The translations under genes were made by a program, and so were the position numbers. The notes under the pieces were generated by a model that was not told the origin of the DNA, did no database searches, and saw only the letters and a program-made list of their open reading frames with translations. Below, piece by piece: positions 19,657-22,609 of a DNA stretch of 22,609 nucleotides. The stretch is taken from assembly GCA_003427395.1 (NCBI GenBank), contig BFEA01000267.1, forward strand, positions 326,344 through 348,952. Direction: 5' to 3'. Origin of the DNA: Chara braunii. Lineage: Eukaryota > Streptophyta > Charophyceae > Charales > Characeae. How positions within the stretch are numbered: the stretch's first letter is position 1; the number at the start of each line of letters is the position of its first letter.

Positions 19657-19777
19657 CAAATAAAATGCGGATCTTCACGGGTACCTCCCGTGAGTTTCGA
19701 AGCACCTTGCGACGCTTGGATACTTTCACAGAATACACTTTTGGTCCATGGCATGCGATAGAGCCTATCGCAATCAC
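19657..19777 (-). pseudogene. Predicted PLE exon 1, spanning the end of the upstream copy
   Basis: An open minus-strand frame runs from the last 57 bases of the upstream copy (19777-19721) into the body, reading SKRRKVLRNSREVPVKIRIL before the predicted donor. If correct, the upstream partial copy supplies the start region of the protein, as pseudo-LTRs of PLEs supply promoters. No certain ATG was found. Confidence 0.4.
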
Positions 19778-20585
19778 CCTTCTACCTCTCTGCTCAGCTG
19801 ATCTTCTCAGCCGTTAGTCATCCAATAAACAGAGCTACCTGACCAGCTATCCACCATTCTCCAACCACACTTCCAAGCACTGCATCCTCTTCCGCGCCAG
19901 GATCATCCACTGTCACCACACCTTCACCTAACTTAGACCTCTGGTCCTCCTCCTTGGTATCCGATGTGTCTGCTCTGATCTCCTCGTGATGTTTCGTTAT
20001 CGTCGACTCAAATTTCTTGTTGTCCAATCGCCTGCCTCCCGTCCCGTTGTCTACTCGTGTTTGTTGATCCTTCCACATTCCGGTCTGCATGGCTTCCACC
20101 ATCCTGTCCAGGAAGTCACTTCGACTCATCGTGACCATCTTTATATGTTGTATATTCCTTTTTCTGCCCTATAGGAATTTTTGTCGTGCTCTCAAGAGTC
20201 CCTTGTGGCCCAAAATCGAGAATATTATATTTTCATCCAGTCCAGATTTTTTCAAGATCATCTCTGCACAAATTATGAGTTTGTTTTTACCAGTTATATA
20301 TCTGCATTTGTGTATTGATAACCCCAGAAAATTTTAACTGCGTTTTTTACTTCGCCATGTGGTGCATTTGTAGAAAAGCATTTAGTGCAAGCAGAATTAT
20401 ATTCGACGGGTACCGAAGGTGAATCAATTCCACCCATAACAGGTCAAGAATCCTGAAGAGATCAAAAAATAAAAATAAAAAAAATCATGTACTTCATATG
20501 TATTCGATACAATTCTGTGTACTGTCCCAATGATTGTGAGAATCTTTGTATCAACCGAACCCACGCTCCTGAAATGCCGCATAGA
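19721..20585 (-). mobile_element. 5'-truncated PLE copy directly upstream of the body (pseudo-LTR)
   Basis: Same orientation as, and strongly similar to, 12757-13610. Its minus strand keeps an open frame of 106 codons (20138-19818) starting MVTMSRSDFLDRMVEAMQ and ending VALFIG; this frame is broken in the downstream copy. Upstream of that ATG the frame reads RYITGKNKLIICAEMILKK with one TAG before the ATG. This is the C-terminal region of the element protein; function is unknown. It ends at a GA array on its 5' side and at the body's 5' end on the other. It also has a 22-bp A-rich insertion at about 20464-20485. Confidence 0.88.
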
Positions 20586-20588
20586 ACG

Positions 20589-20590
<2 letters not shown>

Positions 20591-20633
<43 letters not shown>

Positions 20634-20646
20634 GGAGACACAGAGA

Positions 20647-20680
<34 letters not shown>

Positions 20681-20681
20681 N

Positions 20682-20738
<57 letters not shown>
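20591..20738. repeat. (GA)n microsatellite with an undetermined base
   Basis: Two GA arrays (20591-20632 and 20651-20738) around a short GACGGAGACACAGAGACAC spacer. Base 20681 is N, showing that the array was not resolved in assembly. Arg-Glu or Ser-Leu ORFs here are spurious. Confidence 0.95.
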
Positions 20739-20741
<3 letters not shown>

Positions 20742-20779
20742 GTTGGGATGTTGTTGGGCCGGGGTAGCATTGTCTGGTT

Positions 20780-21481
20780 ATGTGGGGGCTTACCGACACT
20801 CCACCAATTTTTGGTTTTCCCCCCAACGTTAAGTGGCGCTTCCCTGCTAGGGCCCTGCGCCAACGAGCACCCCCGCCAACCCCCCAGATGTTTTTTTTCC
20901 ACTTATCTACACCCCCCCCACTTTTCTTTTTTTTTTTTTTCAGTTTTGGTGTCGCGGGTGTGTATACTGCTCCTGTGCAACGCCGTGATCCCCACGTGCC
21001 CGGTTGCCGAGTGCCGGGAAAACCGGTGAAAAGCCCCCGGGAACGGCTGTTCACGGATACAGGCCCCCCTGACCGGCTGGTCACGATCACGATGACGGCA
21101 CTGGTGGGATCCAAAGCTGCGAGCTTGACTGCAGAACGGCCGTTCACGGATACAGGCCCCCGTGGTCACGACACGGTGACGGCACTGGTGGGATCCAAAG
21201 CTGTGAGCTTGACTGCAGTTCAGAGTGATATGCCCGGCAACGGTAAAAGGGTTGTGCAGAATGCATGGGACCAGACAATGTGGACTGTTCGCGGGGCGAT
21301 GCGTGATCACACAGCTGCGCAGGTGAAATCCGACATGAATGACGGCACTACCTCCAATGTGGGATCCAAAGGTGCGAGGTCCACTGCAGTTCAGCCTGAT
21401 ATGCCAGGCAAGCGTAAAAGGGGAGTTCAGCATGCATGGGAACAGACAATGCGGGCGGGCTGTTTGCGGGGCAATGCGTGA
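20780..21481 (+). CDS. Unidentified ORF with internal repeats
   Basis: A plus-strand open frame of 233 codons. The first third crosses C-rich and poly-T DNA and is unlikely to be real coding. From about 21040 it becomes repetitive and more protein-like: PFTDTGP occurs with the variant LFTDTGP, GSKA(A/V)SLTA twice, then SDMPGNGKRVVQNAWDQTM and, 171 bp later, PDMPGKRKRGVQHAWEQTM. RGAMRDH follows the first copy, and GAMRDH follows the second in another frame, so the repeat extends beyond the stop at 21481 with a frameshift. I recognise no family. The basic patch and 'AWEQ' recall sequences next to BED fingers in hAT proteins, but this is weak. Probably a pseudogene or repeat-derived. Confidence 0.35.
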   Translation: MWGLTDTPPIFGFPPNVKWRFPARALRQRAPPPTPQMFFFHLSTPPPLFFFFFFSFGVAGVYTAPVQRRDPHVPGCRVPGKPVKSPRERLFTDTGPPDRLVTITMTALVGSKAASLTAERPFTDTGPRGHDTVTALVGSKAVSLTAVQSDMPGNGKRVVQNAWDQTMWTVRGAMRDHTAAQVKSDMNDGTTSNVGSKGARSTAVQPDMPGKRKRGVQHAWEQTMRAGCLRGNA

Positions 21482-21599
21482 TCACTCAGTTGTGCTGCTT
21501 GTGCAGGTGAAATCCAACAAGGAGCATCACGTCATGATCATGCTATGCTAGAAATATCTGAGAAACGAGCGGGCCCACAAGAAAGAGTGCCGGTGAAGA

Positions 21600-21856
21600 T
21601 AGAAAAAAAAAGAAAAAAAAGAAAAAAGAAAAAAAAAAGAAAAGAAAAAGAGCGGGCGATGAAGCAGGTTTATTATCTGATCCGCCGCTGTCCATCGGGC
21701 CACACACACACACACACACACACGAAAAAAAAAAAAACAAAAAAAAAACGAAATGATTCAAATGAATAAAATTTCCGTAACGGTTGTCTTTGGGCTGACA
21801 GATTCTTCTTTTTTTTCTTTTTTTTCTTTTTTTTCTTTTTTTTTCTTTTTTTTCCC
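21600..21856. repeat. Cluster of low-complexity tracts
   Basis: An A/G-rich tract (21601-21650), (CA)n at 21703-21722, A tracts to 21748, then about five T8C units (21808-21854). The A/G and T/C tracts are roughly complementary. No gene. Confidence 0.9.
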
Positions 21857-22402
21857 TGACGGATTGTCTTTCGGCGCACGTAGTGATAGGTATTGATAGC
21901 CTATAGCGAACCAAAGAGGTGTGCCACTTTTCTTTTCTATGAAAGGATGTGGTCATAAACGCGGTTAGTATGCATAGACGTTTTGCAGTGCTATTGGTGG
22001 TCCCACCCCCCTCCTCACTGGAGGAATGGCCGGTTGACTATCCTCCTGTCCAGTTCGCCGAACACTGACTCTGACTGAACGGCATCTGACAGAATGCCCT
22101 ATCCTCAATTCACTTACAATCCTCTCAGATCGCCGATCTACCGCCGCTGCTGTGTCCATCTCGATGGCATCACACGTCAAACTCTATCTTGTACGACCAC
22201 TGATCAGAACAGATAGCCAAAAGGCTAAATCGATTCATTTCTGCATCCCCGCCTCATTTTTTTTTTCTCGGTAGGGAAGCATCATAAAAAAATGCTTCAA
22301 CAACAACAACAACAAAAAAAAAGCAAAAAAAAAAGCTTCAAGATTCAAATGTATTTTACAGATTTACCAATCATCATTGTAGTGTCGCTCCGTGGAGCTA
22401 CC
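21857..22402. other. No gene recognised
   Basis: Unique-looking DNA with short ORFs on both strands (for example minus 22180-21965) that resemble nothing known, and a CAA run near 22300. Confidence 0.55.
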
Positions 22403-22519
22403 TACCGTCTTCACCCGAGTAGAACGCCCCCTCCCCCCGTCATTATCACTGGAGCTAGTCTGCATGCTGAGCCAGACACAGCTACAATGAGCGGGCGTTC
22501 TATTCGGGGGAAGACGGTA
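22403..22519. repeat. 27-bp inverted repeat (hairpin)
   Basis: 22403-22429 (TACCGTCTTCACCCGAG...) pairs with 22493-22519 with two mismatches, leaving a loop of about 63 bases. It could be the end pair of a very small MITE or an RNA hairpin. Nothing else supports a function. Confidence 0.8.
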
Positions 22520-22576
22520 ACTCAACTCGGGGGTGCGAGGGCTTAGTAGCACCACTCGAAAGATGGCTGTTATTGC

Positions 22577-22580
<4 letters not shown>

Positions 22581-22609
<29 letters not shown>
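22581..22609. repeat. Poly-T at the window end
   Basis: 29 consecutive T bases end the window; the true length is unknown. Confidence 0.95.

Larger units (their letters stand above)
12718..20590 (-). mobile_element. Penelope-like retroelement (Chlamys-type), decayed, with upstream partial copy
   Basis: A retroelement read on the minus strand. The order is: 5'-truncated upstream copy (19721-20585), body with predicted introns, SR-rich and coiled-coil segments, SAP motif, GIY-YIG nuclease, reverse transcriptase, thumb, C-terminal region, and a 3' end matching the upstream copy. Nuclease before reverse transcriptase is the permuted order of the Chlamys/Naiad side of PLEs; canonical Penelope elements have it at the C-terminus. 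Many stops and some frameshifts make it non-functional. A hAT element is inserted at 17589-19389. (GA)n arrays bound both sides. The family call rests on motifs read by eye. Confidence 0.8.

Overview
The window looks like repeat-rich nuclear DNA of a green-lineage eukaryote, most likely a streptophyte alga or seedless plant. The support is plant-type mitochondrial fragments (cox1 with a group I intron end, cox2, atp6, trnI, large-subunit rRNA), a chromodomain Ty3/Gypsy relic, plant-like hAT sequence and a Penelope-like element (PLE) with an N-terminal GIY-YIG nuclease, the arrangement known from the Chlamys clade of green algae and relatives. Species is not proven; a Chara-like charophyte fits but is only a guess. 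I find no intact host gene. Nearly every recognisable coding stretch is a decayed mobile element or a transferred organelle fragment.

Layout. 1-480: GA/CT microsatellite and a 103-bp tandem duplication. 480-1680: no gene seen, possibly the 3' LTR side of the next element. 1680-2880 (minus): Ty3/Gypsy chromovirus integrase relic. 3000-8670 (plus): hAT transposase relic, split in frame by a 3,212-bp terminal-inverted-repeat (TIR) element (4109-7320) with a TA target duplication. That inner element carries a mosaic of mitochondrial pieces (about 4817-6150). 8733-11397: a giant imperfect palindrome with arms of about 0.95 kb around a TG/AG microsatellite; its right arm carries a further insertion of about 0.65 kb. 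11400-12700: low-complexity DNA and a small MITE-like repeat.

12718-20590 (minus): one large PLE locus, bounded on both sides by (GA)n microsatellites. Read on the minus strand it has a 5'-truncated upstream copy (19721-20585), then the body: two predicted spliceosomal introns, an SR-rich segment, a coiled coil, a SAP motif, a GIY-YIG nuclease, a Cys/His cluster, reverse transcriptase, thumb and C-terminal region, and last a 3' end matching the upstream copy. This is the pseudo-LTR tandem arrangement known for PLEs. A non-autonomous hAT element (17589-19389, perfect 8-bp target duplication CATTGCTC) interrupts its second exon. Inside that hAT lies a 38-bp palindrome identical to the Nextera mate-pair junction adapter, flanked by a duplicated stretch: an assembly artefact.

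20740-22609: an unidentified internally repeated ORF, several low-complexity tracts, one clear 27-bp hairpin and a terminal poly-T. The order of nesting can be read directly: hAT gene, then the TA-element inside it with mitochondrial cargo; and PLE, then the hAT inside it.
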